Part shown: positions 52,801-61,282 of the stretch, one piece after another
How positions within the stretch are numbered: position 1 is the first letter of the stretch
How the letters are laid out: every line of letters begins with the position of its first letter
Assembly: GCF_026015295.1 (NCBI RefSeq)
Contig: NZ_JAPDUW010000001.1
Span: 310,001-374,000 of the forward strand
Origin: Segatella copri
GTDB taxonomy: Bacteria > Bacteroidota > Bacteroidia > Bacteroidales > Bacteroidaceae
DNA length: 64,000 nt
Direction of reading: 5' to 3'
Notes under the pieces: generated by a model
The model's database searches: none
Told to the model about the DNA's origin: nothing
Seen by the model: only the letters and a program-made list of their open reading frames with translations
Position numbers and translations under genes: made by a program

Positions 52801-52993
52801 ACTCTCTAAGATGCGCCTCTATTTCCAGGTACAGAATCTCTTTACTTTGACCAAGTATGATGGTATGGATCCGGAAATCGGTTCTTTCAATGGTACTGAT
52901 GGTAACAGCAGCGACTCTTGGGTATCTGGTGTTGATATGGGTTACTATCCACATCCACGTACTTTCATCGTTGGTTTAAATCTTGCATTCTAA
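49829..52993 (+). CDS. SusC-type TonB-dependent outer-membrane transporter
   Basis: A 1054-residue transporter that imports oligosaccharides across the outer membrane. A signal peptide (to about residue 40, ending VLNAQ) precedes a carboxypeptidase-D-like domain (GTVISGSDNEPLIGASV...GAVTDLDGNFTI). The TonB box lies in DEVVVVGYG, the plug domain is next (NPLSAMQGQTPGVNIVSTSGQPG; PLYLIDGVGGDI), and a 22-strand barrel ends in Phe (TFIVGLNLAF). There is no STN signalling extension, so it is a transporter rather than a transducer. The susD gene starts 19 bases after its stop. Confidence 0.97.
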   Translation: MRKTSQKFSQSHMLCKVALVAIMLVFQAMLGIGAGVLNAQTVKGTVISGSDNEPLIGASVMVQGTKTGAVTDLDGNFTIEAKNGQTLEVSYLGFITQKIKVTGSTINVTLNEDKQSLDEVVVVGYGVQKKKLVTGATVQLKGDDIAKLNTTNPLSAMQGQTPGVNIVSTSGQPGAAMSVTIRGLGTVGNSQPLYLIDGVGGDITTLNPADIESIDVLKDAASAAIYGAQAANGVVLVTTKSGKEGSGKITYDGYVGWQTLGRKFEMLNANQYMQIMDEARLNSGMSPVDWTSLNAIRDIDGNVYNTDWIDQAVDNGALTTSHSLAFTGGSKTSTYSISGGYTGQDGLIGGSDVSYYKRYNLRANSEHKMYNGLITIGEHIGFVYKDSRGMGTGNIYNNNLRSAFSTSPLVPVYDADGNYYSTINSDWNPNDGNPYGTMMMNRYNQSKNTSVDANVYLQIEPIKNLKFKTVFAVNYGGSNYRSFSPIYKFTPQSGNGVTSVNQSHGNGTSLVWTNTLTYDFDIKSHHISALIGSETSKYDGSSTGSYGLNLTAGFDDWEHAYVANTEMSNENRKISGGPYDSTRGQSFFARMGWSWKDRYMVNATMRADGSSKFARGHRWGYFPSVSAGWTITEEDFMKSSASWLDFLKLRLSWGQVGNANIKCYQYLAPVSTSNTNYNFGTDGGTTGWNMGAYTSRLANENVKWETSEQYNVGLDARFLRQRLSLTFDAYIKNTKDWLVQAPVLATAGTGGPIINGGDVKNKGIELGLSWNDQIGKDFVYSVGANFAYNHNEVGAIPTKDGIIHGQENQIYQNAEEFYRAENGHAIGYFWGYKTAGIFQNQQDINNWIAAGNGVMQSNVQPGDVKYIDINHDGVINANDKVDLGNGLPKYTFGFNFTLGYKGFDLSANFTGAAGFQIAQSYRDPSSSQANYSRRILNRWTGEGTSNEIPRVTYGDVGNWLFSDLYLQDGDYIRLQNLTLGYDFKKLIAWKGLSKMRLYFQVQNLFTLTKYDGMDPEIGSFNGTDGNSSDSWVSGVDMGYYPHPRTFIVGLNLAF

Positions 52994-53012
52994 CTCTTTA
53001 AAAGAAAGTAAC

Positions 53013-54707
53013 ATGAAAAGAAAACATATATTGATGAGTGCTTTGATATTGTCTGCCTTGACATTTACGTCTTGCGAAGACTTTCTCGACACTTCATCTA
53101 AAACAGATATGAACTCTGAGACCGCTTATAGCACTCCGGGTGCTGCAGGTCTGGATCTCATTGGCTGCTATGATGGTTGGCAGCGTACAATTAGTGATGA
53201 GGGTGTGGGCATGTATCTTACTGCAGAGTTTGCTTCCGACCAGGCTTTTGCTGGTTTAGGACTTTCTGATGCTAAGAATAATAACGTGCTCGACCAGTTT
53301 GATACAGGTCTTGCTCCTTCTTATAATGATATGTTTAACACCGACTGGGTAAACTATTACAAGGCTATCTTCCGTTGTAATAAGTTGATTCAGGCTGATG
53401 CTACTATCAATTGGAATGGCGATACCAAGACCGAAGGCCGCATCATGGGTGAGGCTCGTGCCATCCGTGCCATCTTGTATTTTGATTTGGCCCGCTTGTT
53501 TGGTGATGTACCTTTGCTGTTGGTACCGACTGAGGAGAATGTTCCTCGTACTCCTGTCAAGGAAGTATATCAGGCTATTTTCGATGATTTGAAATATGCT
53601 GCCGAGAATATTCCTGCTGATGCTTATCCATTGAGTGACCGTAATACCAATGATGGTCGTATTACCAAGTATGCAGCTGAGGCTTTATTAGCTCGTGCGT
53701 ACCTTTATTATACTGGTTATTATGGCGAAGAACATCCTGCTTGTTCTAAGGCAGAGGCTACTGCTGCCATCAATGACGTGGTAGAAAATGGTGGCTATGA
53801 GTTGGAAGAAAATTATAAGGATTTCTGGATGCCTTCTTCTGATATTACCGCTGAGTCCAAGACCGTGACGGGCGATGTTACAAAATATAATTGGCAAACT
53901 ACTTACGCTGGTAAGTGGTATGATGGCGATGGTTGGAAGTCTGGACAGGGTAATTTGTCTAAGGAAATCGTTCTGAACATGAAGTTTGCTGTTACTCAGA
54001 ATTATGATGGTGATGGTGATGGTAATACATTCTCTGTTTACCTTGGTCCTCGTAACCGTTGTGCAAACGATGTACATATTGCCAGTGGATGGGGCGCTTG
54101 CCCTGTTACTCCTGCTTTTGTGGAGCAGTATAAGAACGATCCTCGTTTCTCTGCCTGTGTTTGGAGTTGTCAGGATGCTGGCTTTACTGCCGATGAGGCT
54201 GATACATACGAATATACAGGTTATTATACCCGTAAGTATGCGCCAATGTGTTTCTCTGATGGTACACGTCAGGAGGTAGGTTTTAAATTGGGTATTGCTC
54301 ACCAGAACCTTACTTATTACCAGGACTATACCATCATGCGTTATGCTGATGTCTTGTTGATGCATTCAGAGTTGAATGGTAACGACTGGGGCTTGAATAA
54401 GGTTCGTGCTCGTGTAGGTCTGGAATCTGTTGATTATAGCATTGAGAATATCCGCAAAGAGCGTGCCATCGAGTTGGCTTTCGAAGGTGTGCACTATTGG
54501 GATTTGATGCGCTATAAGAAGGATGGTGCTTATGCAGCTGAAGCCATTGCCAAAGCTCAGAATGGAGCCAAGGTGAAGAATGGAGGTGTGGATGCTACGA
54601 CCAAGTTCGTGGAAAGCAATTTCACTACCAAGAAAGGCTTGATGCAGATCCCTAATACTCAGATTACGCTTTCCGGTAAAGTTCTTACTCAGAACCCTGG
54701 ATGGTAA
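53013..54707 (+). CDS. SusD/RagB-type surface glycan-binding lipoprotein
   Basis: A 564-residue lipoprotein that binds glycan at the cell surface and caps the SusC barrel. The start is the ATG at 53013, giving MKRKHILMSALILSALTFTSC (Cys21); the frame opens 10 codons earlier, inside the end of susC. The N-terminal TPR-type helical region and the C-terminal signature (IRKERAIELAFEGVHYWDLMRYKKDG) are typical of SusD. Partner of the preceding SusC. Confidence 0.96.
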   Translation: MKRKHILMSALILSALTFTSCEDFLDTSSKTDMNSETAYSTPGAAGLDLIGCYDGWQRTISDEGVGMYLTAEFASDQAFAGLGLSDAKNNNVLDQFDTGLAPSYNDMFNTDWVNYYKAIFRCNKLIQADATINWNGDTKTEGRIMGEARAIRAILYFDLARLFGDVPLLLVPTEENVPRTPVKEVYQAIFDDLKYAAENIPADAYPLSDRNTNDGRITKYAAEALLARAYLYYTGYYGEEHPACSKAEATAAINDVVENGGYELEENYKDFWMPSSDITAESKTVTGDVTKYNWQTTYAGKWYDGDGWKSGQGNLSKEIVLNMKFAVTQNYDGDGDGNTFSVYLGPRNRCANDVHIASGWGACPVTPAFVEQYKNDPRFSACVWSCQDAGFTADEADTYEYTGYYTRKYAPMCFSDGTRQEVGFKLGIAHQNLTYYQDYTIMRYADVLLMHSELNGNDWGLNKVRARVGLESVDYSIENIRKERAIELAFEGVHYWDLMRYKKDGAYAAEAIAKAQNGAKVKNGGVDATTKFVESNFTTKKGLMQIPNTQITLSGKVLTQNPGW

Positions 54708-54749
54708 TTCCTTTGAGGTAACATAATAAACATTTAATAATAAGAAGAT

Positions 54750-56783
54750 ATGAAAATACATAATCTTATATATACGCTTCTTGCTGCCATAGCAGTCTTC
54801 CTGATGGCTTCTTGCTCTCCAGAAGATTTCGGATTTGGCAAGAAGACATACTCTCCAGAAGATTTGGTGGAGGGTAAGGCTTATACGGTTACCATTGAGG
54901 GTAACGTATTAAAGCTGGAATCTAAGATTTCTGATGCCACCTCTCTTTGGATTACTCCGGTTGGGCGCTCCCAAGAGAAAGCGTTTACCGTGGAACTTCC
55001 TTTTGCCGGCGATTATGAGGTAACCTTTGGTGTGGAAACTCCTAGTGGTATCGTTTATGGCGAACCTTATAAGTTGAGTCTTTCACAGAACGACTTCTCT
55101 CTCTTGAGCGATGACAAGTGGTTCCTCCTGGCAGATAAGAATTATAAGACGGGCGAGGCTTTCCCATCTGCCGAAACGCTCGCTGCCGGTGTCAGCAAGA
55201 AATGGTATCCTTGCGATGGTAATTACAATATCGGCCGTTGTACGAGTCCTGTGATGTATTGCTCTCCTTACGATCCTGACTACGACGGTAAGGGATATAC
55301 TGCTGATGATGAGGCAAATGCCGTTTATAAGGATATCCTCTTCGGCTCTGATAATTGGAAACCAAACTGGGATCCTGGCTTCCAGAGCTGGCTGATTACT
55401 GAGACTGATCCTTATATGGATTCTTACATGACATTCAGCATGGATGCAAAGAATGGTTGTGTGGCTACCATGTATCGTGGTGAATCCGGCACAAAGGGTG
55501 CCAGCACGGGTTCTAATATGGTGGGTAAGTTTAATATGAACCTGTCTGACAAGACCAAGCCTACCATCACTTTCAACGACTGCTATGCGATGCATAATAT
55601 AGGTTTTGATGCAGTTTGCTCTAACTATACTCAGGACATTCAGATTGTTGAGTTGACTCCATACCTCCTTCAGTTGGTGACAAAACGTACCAATTCAGAG
55701 GGCAACTGGTATCTTGTATGGAACTTCGTTTCAGAGGATGTAATTGCTACCAAGGGTACCTGCATTCCTAAGGCAGACCAGGATCTGATTGAGAAAGTGA
55801 AGCCAATTCTTCCTACTTTCGAGAATATTCATACCGACTTGTTCACTGCCGATATCAATGGTGACAAGTATGTTGGTAGCAAGATGACTTTCAATTTGGA
55901 TTCTGAGACTCCTTATGATTTCTTGTGGTGGAATGGTTCTCCTAATGTAAAGGCATGGGAGAGCGTAACCGGTGGTAAGTACAATACTACATGGGCTCCT
56001 GCTCTTGACGACAAGGCAATCGATAACTTCGAGTTGACTATCAGTAAGGCTTCTGATGGCTCTTACAATTATGAATGTGGTGAGGTAGATGGTAAGGTGA
56101 AAATCACCGAGAATACCATGACCTTCGATAAGGAAATCTCTGTATTTGCTGTGGCAGGCGATAAGCGCACCATCGAATTGAAGGGCAAGAAGTTCTATAT
56201 CCTTGGCAACTCTACCGATGATCAGTATCTCACTATCGGTATTCCTGAGACAACGGATGAGAATGGCTTGGTTAACTCTTATCTCGTAGCTAAGTTGGCT
56301 TACAAGAAGATTGCTACCGGTCCTGTTGGTCCTACCAAGGTGGCTATCGACAATTCCATCATCCACAACGAGGGTATCATGTGGGTTGAGAATGGTTGCC
56401 TCCGCGTCGGCTTCCATCATTATGGTGAAACAGGCGTGGGACTCTTCAAGGATGTGAAGTCTGTGAAGCTGAAGAAGAACCAGACCATCACCGTTACCTT
56501 TAAGATTAAGGGTGGCGTGACATGGAGCAAGACTCCTAAGTGTGCCTTGATTGATAACAATATCAAGCAGACATGGGAACCAGGTGCATACGATCTTCCT
56601 GATGCTGTTGTAGTAGATACCAATGGCGGTGAGACTACGGTTTCACTTACCAATACCACCGGTTCTACACAGACCTTCACGGCAACATGTCTCGACCTGT
56701 CAATTCAGTTGGATGGTTTTGGCGACTACGGTGGCTCAACCGACAACATCGACATTGAGATTGTTTCCTGCACAATTCAATAA
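54750..56783 (+). CDS. Surface lipoprotein in the SusE/SGBP position
   Basis: A 677-residue lipoprotein (lipobox LMASC, Cys22) with no enzyme motif. The N-terminal part (about 35-115) looks like an immunoglobulin or PKD-type beta domain (ITPVGRSQEKAFTVELPFAGDYEVTFGVETPSG). Trp-rich beta domains with possible glycan-binding aromatic patches follow (KWYPCDGNYNIGRCTS; LFGSDNWKPNWDPGFQSW). By gene order directly after susD it should be a surface glycan-binding protein; this is positional inference. It runs on 19 bases later into the next lipoprotein. Confidence 0.76.
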   Translation: MKIHNLIYTLLAAIAVFLMASCSPEDFGFGKKTYSPEDLVEGKAYTVTIEGNVLKLESKISDATSLWITPVGRSQEKAFTVELPFAGDYEVTFGVETPSGIVYGEPYKLSLSQNDFSLLSDDKWFLLADKNYKTGEAFPSAETLAAGVSKKWYPCDGNYNIGRCTSPVMYCSPYDPDYDGKGYTADDEANAVYKDILFGSDNWKPNWDPGFQSWLITETDPYMDSYMTFSMDAKNGCVATMYRGESGTKGASTGSNMVGKFNMNLSDKTKPTITFNDCYAMHNIGFDAVCSNYTQDIQIVELTPYLLQLVTKRTNSEGNWYLVWNFVSEDVIATKGTCIPKADQDLIEKVKPILPTFENIHTDLFTADINGDKYVGSKMTFNLDSETPYDFLWWNGSPNVKAWESVTGGKYNTTWAPALDDKAIDNFELTISKASDGSYNYECGEVDGKVKITENTMTFDKEISVFAVAGDKRTIELKGKKFYILGNSTDDQYLTIGIPETTDENGLVNSYLVAKLAYKKIATGPVGPTKVAIDNSIIHNEGIMWVENGCLRVGFHHYGETGVGLFKDVKSVKLKKNQTITVTFKIKGGVTWSKTPKCALIDNNIKQTWEPGAYDLPDAVVVDTNGGETTVSLTNTTGSTQTFTATCLDLSIQLDGFGDYGGSTDNIDIEIVSCTIQ

Positions 56784-56801
56784 CTTTAATAGCGCAAACT
56801 T

Positions 56802-59441
56802 ATGAAGAATAAAATATTATACGGAATTATGGCCTTTGTCATGGGTATCTTCATGACAGGCTGTAGCGATGATGATTATTCTATCAGCAATACTCCGCTG
56901 CTCACCGACGAGTCGGTGACCACAGGTTCTGCTGATGTGACCGTGACATCCGCTACATTCCATGGCACGGTAAAGGGACTCGAAGAGCAGAATGCCAGTG
57001 CCTATGCATTAGGCTTCTACTATGGTAAGAGCGAAGATAACTTGAGTGAGAAGGTAGCTGCTTCGGGTAGTAGTGAATTCCAGGCTACAGTATCCGGTAT
57101 GCCAGGTGATGTGGTTTACTATCAGGCTTATGTTACCTTGCAGGGCAGGGTAACCTACAAAGGTTCTGTACAGAGTGCCATCATGACCGATGCCAAGGCT
57201 ATTACCGGCGAACCGAAGGATTTGACAGCTAACTCCGTTATCCTGACCGGTAAGTTGGAGAAGGCTCCTCAGGAGGCTACCAGCGGTATCGTTATCTCTG
57301 GTGTCGAGGGCTCTGAGAATGTACGTGCCGGTGTTCGTATCGTGGCTGCCGGCATCAACGACAATTACGAAATCAAGGCAGAGGGTCTGTTGCCTAATAC
57401 AACTTACCACTATACTGCCTATCTCGACCTCGGAAATGGTACTGTATATGGTGAAGACCGTACTTTCACAACTGCTCCAGCTGATTTCAATCCTGATACT
57501 GACCTCGTTGACTTGGGCCTTTCTACCAAGTGGGCTAAGTATAATGTAGGTGCTACTGATGAGAAGCAGTTGGGTGGTCTCTTCGGATTTGGTGATATGA
57601 CCGGTTTCCAGACATCTATCAATCTGGACGATTATGCTTCTGCTGATATTTACAAGACCGACCGTGATGTAGCCAATAAGGTATATGGTTCATGGGTTAC
57701 CATGCCAACCATCGATGAGTTTGAGGAACTTTTCACAGAGTGTAAGAAAGAATGGGTAGAGGATACCGAGAATCATGTAGCCGGTTATAAGTTTACCGGT
57801 CCTAATGGTAACTCTATCTTCTTGCCTGCAGCCGGTACCCGTACTCAGGGCAATGTTTCCGGTGAGGGCTTGAACGGTTACTATCTCTCTGGTTCTATCA
57901 ATGCCACCGACAACCGATTTGCCATGGCATATAGCTTCGACCAGAATGTAGCACGTCGCACTTCCACTCCTGTTTATCAGGCATTGGCTATCCGTCCGGT
58001 TTCTGTAGCAAAGAATGTGAAGTTTGACAAGGAGAAGTTGTATAATACTTGGGAGTTTGACTTGAAACCAGATGAATCTCATTATAAGTTTGTTGGTCCT
58101 GTATTCTTCTATGGCAAGGATGCAAGTTGGGCTTCTTATACCAATAATCAGCCTGTTGTAGGTGAAACTACCGGTTGGGATGCAGATTATGCAAGTATTA
58201 AGTCTTGGGCAATCACTGATCCTAGCCATTGTAATGGTACAATGACATTCTATAAGGATGAAGATGGCAATGATAAGGTAAAGGTTCATCAGGTTCAGGC
58301 TGATGGTTCTTATAAGGATTCTGAAGGTACATTTACCGTTGATGAGAAGAATAAGACAATCACAATGACCATTGACCCTCTGAATGCAGTTGAGTATATC
58401 GGTGGTATCACCCGTACTGATGAAACCAAGATCAAGGTGATGTCTCTTTCTGACGAGGCACTTCAGTTGGGTGTAATCCGTTCTAGTGATGGTCAGTTGA
58501 TGATTTATAACTATGTAACCTCTGATGTCAAGAATGGCTATGTTGCCAAGTTGACTGCTTGGGGTGATGGTGGCAACTGGGATGGCGCAACAACAGTCGT
58601 TTCTGGTGGTTCAAAGGCTGTTGGTCAATATACTGTTAAACTTGAAACAACAGAAGCCCGCACCAATGGTAAGGTTTACGTCCTCGATTTGGAAGGCTTT
58701 GCTGCAAAATATCCTAAGGCATTGGTTCGCATTGATGCTATCAAGGCTGATGGACAGGATTTGAAGTTTGATGCCAATAAGTTCCATTATGGTGATATCG
58801 AAGATAACGGCAACTATCGTATAGAGTTGTTCAATATCTGGGGTTCTGGTACTGCTCAGAATTCCCCATTCCGAGCTAGTGGAGGCCCTGGTGATGCTGG
58901 TGAACCTGCGCTTGCATTCAACCATACTTTCGAGGTAACCTTTACCGTTGTTTCCAACACAAGTGATGGTACTGGTGTCTACACTCCTACATTCAATGCC
59001 GTTCGTGGCTGGGGTGAAGGTGAAGCTCAGTTGTTTGGATATAACGATGGCTCTACTTTGAAAGTTGTTAAGAGTGACAAGGGACAATACTCTCTCGAGA
59101 ACAATCAGTTCGATATGACTTATGAAGGTTCGGGCTTTGAAGGTGGTACTATCATGACATTCGTTGAGATTGCTGACCTTTATGGTTTCTTCCCAGGCAC
59201 ACACAGTACTTTGGATGAGTTCTATCTTGACGGTAAGGCTGTTTCTTACGATAAGTCTAAGGTGGTTGACGCCAATGAAAATCCTAAGTATCGTTTGGAA
59301 TTGTTTAATTGCTATGCTGCTACAAAGGATAATTGTGCATTTGGTGTCAAGGATGGTGATTTGATGCGAGAGCTGGGCTTTAATAAGTCTATGCGCGCTA
59401 AGTTTACTGTTCACAGTCTTTTCGCTGTCCCACAATGGTAA
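56802..59441 (+). CDS. Multi-domain surface lipoprotein with FISUMP-like domain and duplicated C-terminal module
   Basis: An 879-residue lipoprotein (lipobox FMTGC, Cys21). Two fibronectin-type domains (about 40-225) are followed by a FISUMP-like domain (about 226-405), recognised by VDLGLSTKWAKYNVGAT, then MPTIDEFEELF, GNSIFLPAAG, NGYYLSGS and ALAIRPV. A lipocalin-like beta region (about 410-600) comes next. The last 270 residues hold two related beta modules: LVRIDAIKADGQDLKFD...YRIELFNIWG and DEFYLDGKAVSYDKSKV...YRLELFNCY. No catalytic motif is seen. It probably binds the polysaccharide that the GH5 enzymes cut; this is inference. Confidence 0.76.
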   Translation: MKNKILYGIMAFVMGIFMTGCSDDDYSISNTPLLTDESVTTGSADVTVTSATFHGTVKGLEEQNASAYALGFYYGKSEDNLSEKVAASGSSEFQATVSGMPGDVVYYQAYVTLQGRVTYKGSVQSAIMTDAKAITGEPKDLTANSVILTGKLEKAPQEATSGIVISGVEGSENVRAGVRIVAAGINDNYEIKAEGLLPNTTYHYTAYLDLGNGTVYGEDRTFTTAPADFNPDTDLVDLGLSTKWAKYNVGATDEKQLGGLFGFGDMTGFQTSINLDDYASADIYKTDRDVANKVYGSWVTMPTIDEFEELFTECKKEWVEDTENHVAGYKFTGPNGNSIFLPAAGTRTQGNVSGEGLNGYYLSGSINATDNRFAMAYSFDQNVARRTSTPVYQALAIRPVSVAKNVKFDKEKLYNTWEFDLKPDESHYKFVGPVFFYGKDASWASYTNNQPVVGETTGWDADYASIKSWAITDPSHCNGTMTFYKDEDGNDKVKVHQVQADGSYKDSEGTFTVDEKNKTITMTIDPLNAVEYIGGITRTDETKIKVMSLSDEALQLGVIRSSDGQLMIYNYVTSDVKNGYVAKLTAWGDGGNWDGATTVVSGGSKAVGQYTVKLETTEARTNGKVYVLDLEGFAAKYPKALVRIDAIKADGQDLKFDANKFHYGDIEDNGNYRIELFNIWGSGTAQNSPFRASGGPGDAGEPALAFNHTFEVTFTVVSNTSDGTGVYTPTFNAVRGWGEGEAQLFGYNDGSTLKVVKSDKGQYSLENNQFDMTYEGSGFEGGTIMTFVEIADLYGFFPGTHSTLDEFYLDGKAVSYDKSKVVDANENPKYRLELFNCYAATKDNCAFGVKDGDLMRELGFNKSMRAKFTVHSLFAVPQW

Positions 59442-59461
59442 TGGTTGATAAATAATAATAC

Positions 59462-59499
59462 AGAGAATCCGATAGTTTTCAGAACATATCGGGTTCTCT
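59462..59499 (+). other. Hairpin between the surface lipoprotein and GH5 genes
   Basis: 13-base arms AGAGAATCCGATA/TATCGGGTTCTCT pair with one G-U. No U-tract follows, so it probably tunes or protects the mRNA rather than stopping transcription. Confidence 0.5.
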
Positions 59500-59515
59500 C
59501 TAAAATGAAAAGAAA

Positions 59516-61066
59516 ATGAAGAAATTCAAATATCTATATTTGTTGCTCTTGGGCATAGTTTGCGGATTGGCTTTCTCGGCTTGCTCTTACGAAGACGATG
59601 ATTATGATGAGCCTAGCTTCAAGGTTCTCAACCCAGAGCTTTCATTTGACGGTACTGGCGGAGTGCAGACCATCAATGTTCAGGCAGATGCTCAGCCTAC
59701 AGCTTCCGTGATAGAAGGTGCCGACTGGTGCTCTGTTACTTATAAGGATCAGGCTGCCGGCACATACAATTTCGATGTAACCGTAGCCGCTTCTCAGGAA
59801 GATGAAGCAACTACTGCTACCGTTCGCATCATTCAGGGCTATAGCCGTAAGGATGTTACGATTACCCGTGCCAAGAAGGGGGCTGTTGTTACTCCTGATG
59901 TACCACCTGCTGATATGAACAAGACTGCCATGGAGGTGGCTCAGTTGATGTATCCAGGTTGGAACCTCGGTAACACCCTGGAAGGTGGCGACAGCAAGAA
60001 TCTCTGGAAAAATGCCGGCATCGAAACAGAGACAGTCTGGCAGAATGCCAAGACCACTCAGGCTTTGATTGATGCAGTGAAGGCTGCTGGTTTCAAGAGT
60101 GTCCGTATTCCTTGTTCTTGGGTGATGGGACATATTACTGATGCTGAAAAATGCACCATCGACCCTGCTTGGATGAAGCGAGTAAAGGAAGTGGTTGATT
60201 ACTGTATCAAGGATGGTCTCTATGTTATCATCAACCAGCATTGGGATGGTGGATGGATAGAGCACAATGGTATGACAGCCAATGCAGACATCAAGACTAC
60301 CAAGGCTCAGCTCACTAAAATATGGACTCAGATTGCCGATAATTTCAAGACATATGATGAGCATCTTCTCTTTGCCGGCATGAATGAGCCAGGTGTAGGA
60401 GCAGGTGAAGGTGATATCATTGGTGTGGCTGATATGAGTAACCGTATTGCTGAGTATGAGCAGACTTTCATCGAGGCTGTCCGTGCTACAGGTGGCAACA
60501 ATGCCAAGCGAGTTCTGATAGTTCAGGGTCCTAATACCGATATCGATAAATTCGTAGCCAACAACTACATGTCTAAGATTAAGGATTCTGCTACCGACCG
60601 ACTGATGGTAGAGGTTCACTTCTATGATCCATATAATTTTACCGATCTGAGTGAAGACAAGGATTGGGGTAAGTATTGCCTCTATTGGGGCAAGAACAAC
60701 ACCAATGGTTCTGAGGCTGGTCGTACAGCTGATGCTAAATATAACGAGGATTATGTTGAGGCTCAGATGAAGAAGATGAAGACCAATTTCTTCGACAAGG
60801 GCTACCCTGTATTGATTGGTGAGTTTGGTGCCAACCAGCGTCTGGCCATCGGTAAGGATGCTGTTCATGATGCATCAGTTAAGGACTATTACAAGGCTGT
60901 TGTAACTAGTGCTATCAATAATGGTTGTGTTCCAATGGCATGGGATACCAATGGCGGTCTTCCTAGCATGACTATCTTCAACCGTGCTGGTGCAAGTGTT
61001 AGCAATACTAATATGCTTGAGAGTATCCAGGCTGCTGTTGCAGCAGCAAAGTGGCCTGCTAAATAA
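59516..61066 (+). CDS. Surface lipoprotein glycoside hydrolase family 5 with BACON domain
   Basis: A 516-residue lipoprotein (lipobox FSAC, Cys23). A BACON domain (about 38-118; NPELSFDGTGGVQTINVQADAQPT) precedes a GH5 catalytic domain (about 135-510). The acid/base is Glu291 (GMNEPG) and the nucleophile Glu435 (IGEFGANQ). The opening GWNLGNTLE and the HWDGGW motif resemble GH5_4-type endo-beta-glucanases, xyloglucanases and glucomannanases. As the lipid-anchored enzyme of the locus it likely makes the first cuts on the surface. A terminator at 61110-61154 follows. Confidence 0.95.
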   Translation: MKKFKYLYLLLLGIVCGLAFSACSYEDDDYDEPSFKVLNPELSFDGTGGVQTINVQADAQPTASVIEGADWCSVTYKDQAAGTYNFDVTVAASQEDEATTATVRIIQGYSRKDVTITRAKKGAVVTPDVPPADMNKTAMEVAQLMYPGWNLGNTLEGGDSKNLWKNAGIETETVWQNAKTTQALIDAVKAAGFKSVRIPCSWVMGHITDAEKCTIDPAWMKRVKEVVDYCIKDGLYVIINQHWDGGWIEHNGMTANADIKTTKAQLTKIWTQIADNFKTYDEHLLFAGMNEPGVGAGEGDIIGVADMSNRIAEYEQTFIEAVRATGGNNAKRVLIVQGPNTDIDKFVANNYMSKIKDSATDRLMVEVHFYDPYNFTDLSEDKDWGKYCLYWGKNNTNGSEAGRTADAKYNEDYVEAQMKKMKTNFFDKGYPVLIGEFGANQRLAIGKDAVHDASVKDYYKAVVTSAINNGCVPMAWDTNGGLPSMTIFNRAGASVSNTNMLESIQAAVAAAKWPAK

Positions 61067-61109
61067 AAAACGAGATATTAAGTCTTTAGGTTTGATATAA
61101 AGTAGGTGT

Positions 61110-61154
61110 GGGCGCATATCAGGGGAATTTTTCTCAGATGTGCGTCCTTTTTTT
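61110..61154 (+). terminator. Terminator of the susC-led operon
   Basis: A 10-bp stem GGGCGCATAT/ATGTGCGTCC (with G-U pairs) closes an 18-base loop and is followed by seven T residues. Confidence 0.85.
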
Positions 61155-61231
61155 GTGCAAATATCGTACATCCTAACATAATATACCTATCCTTTTATCA
61201 AAAATATACATTCACGCTACTGTTTTTTCGC

Positions 61232-61239
61232 TATCTTTG
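61232..61239 (+). promoter_or_regulatory. Predicted -7 box of the second GH5 gene
   Basis: TATCTTTG lies 43 bases upstream of the ATG at 61283. Confidence 0.55.
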
Positions 61240-61282
61240 CAACATGATAACTTCAAAACCCGATAATACGTTAGATTGATAT

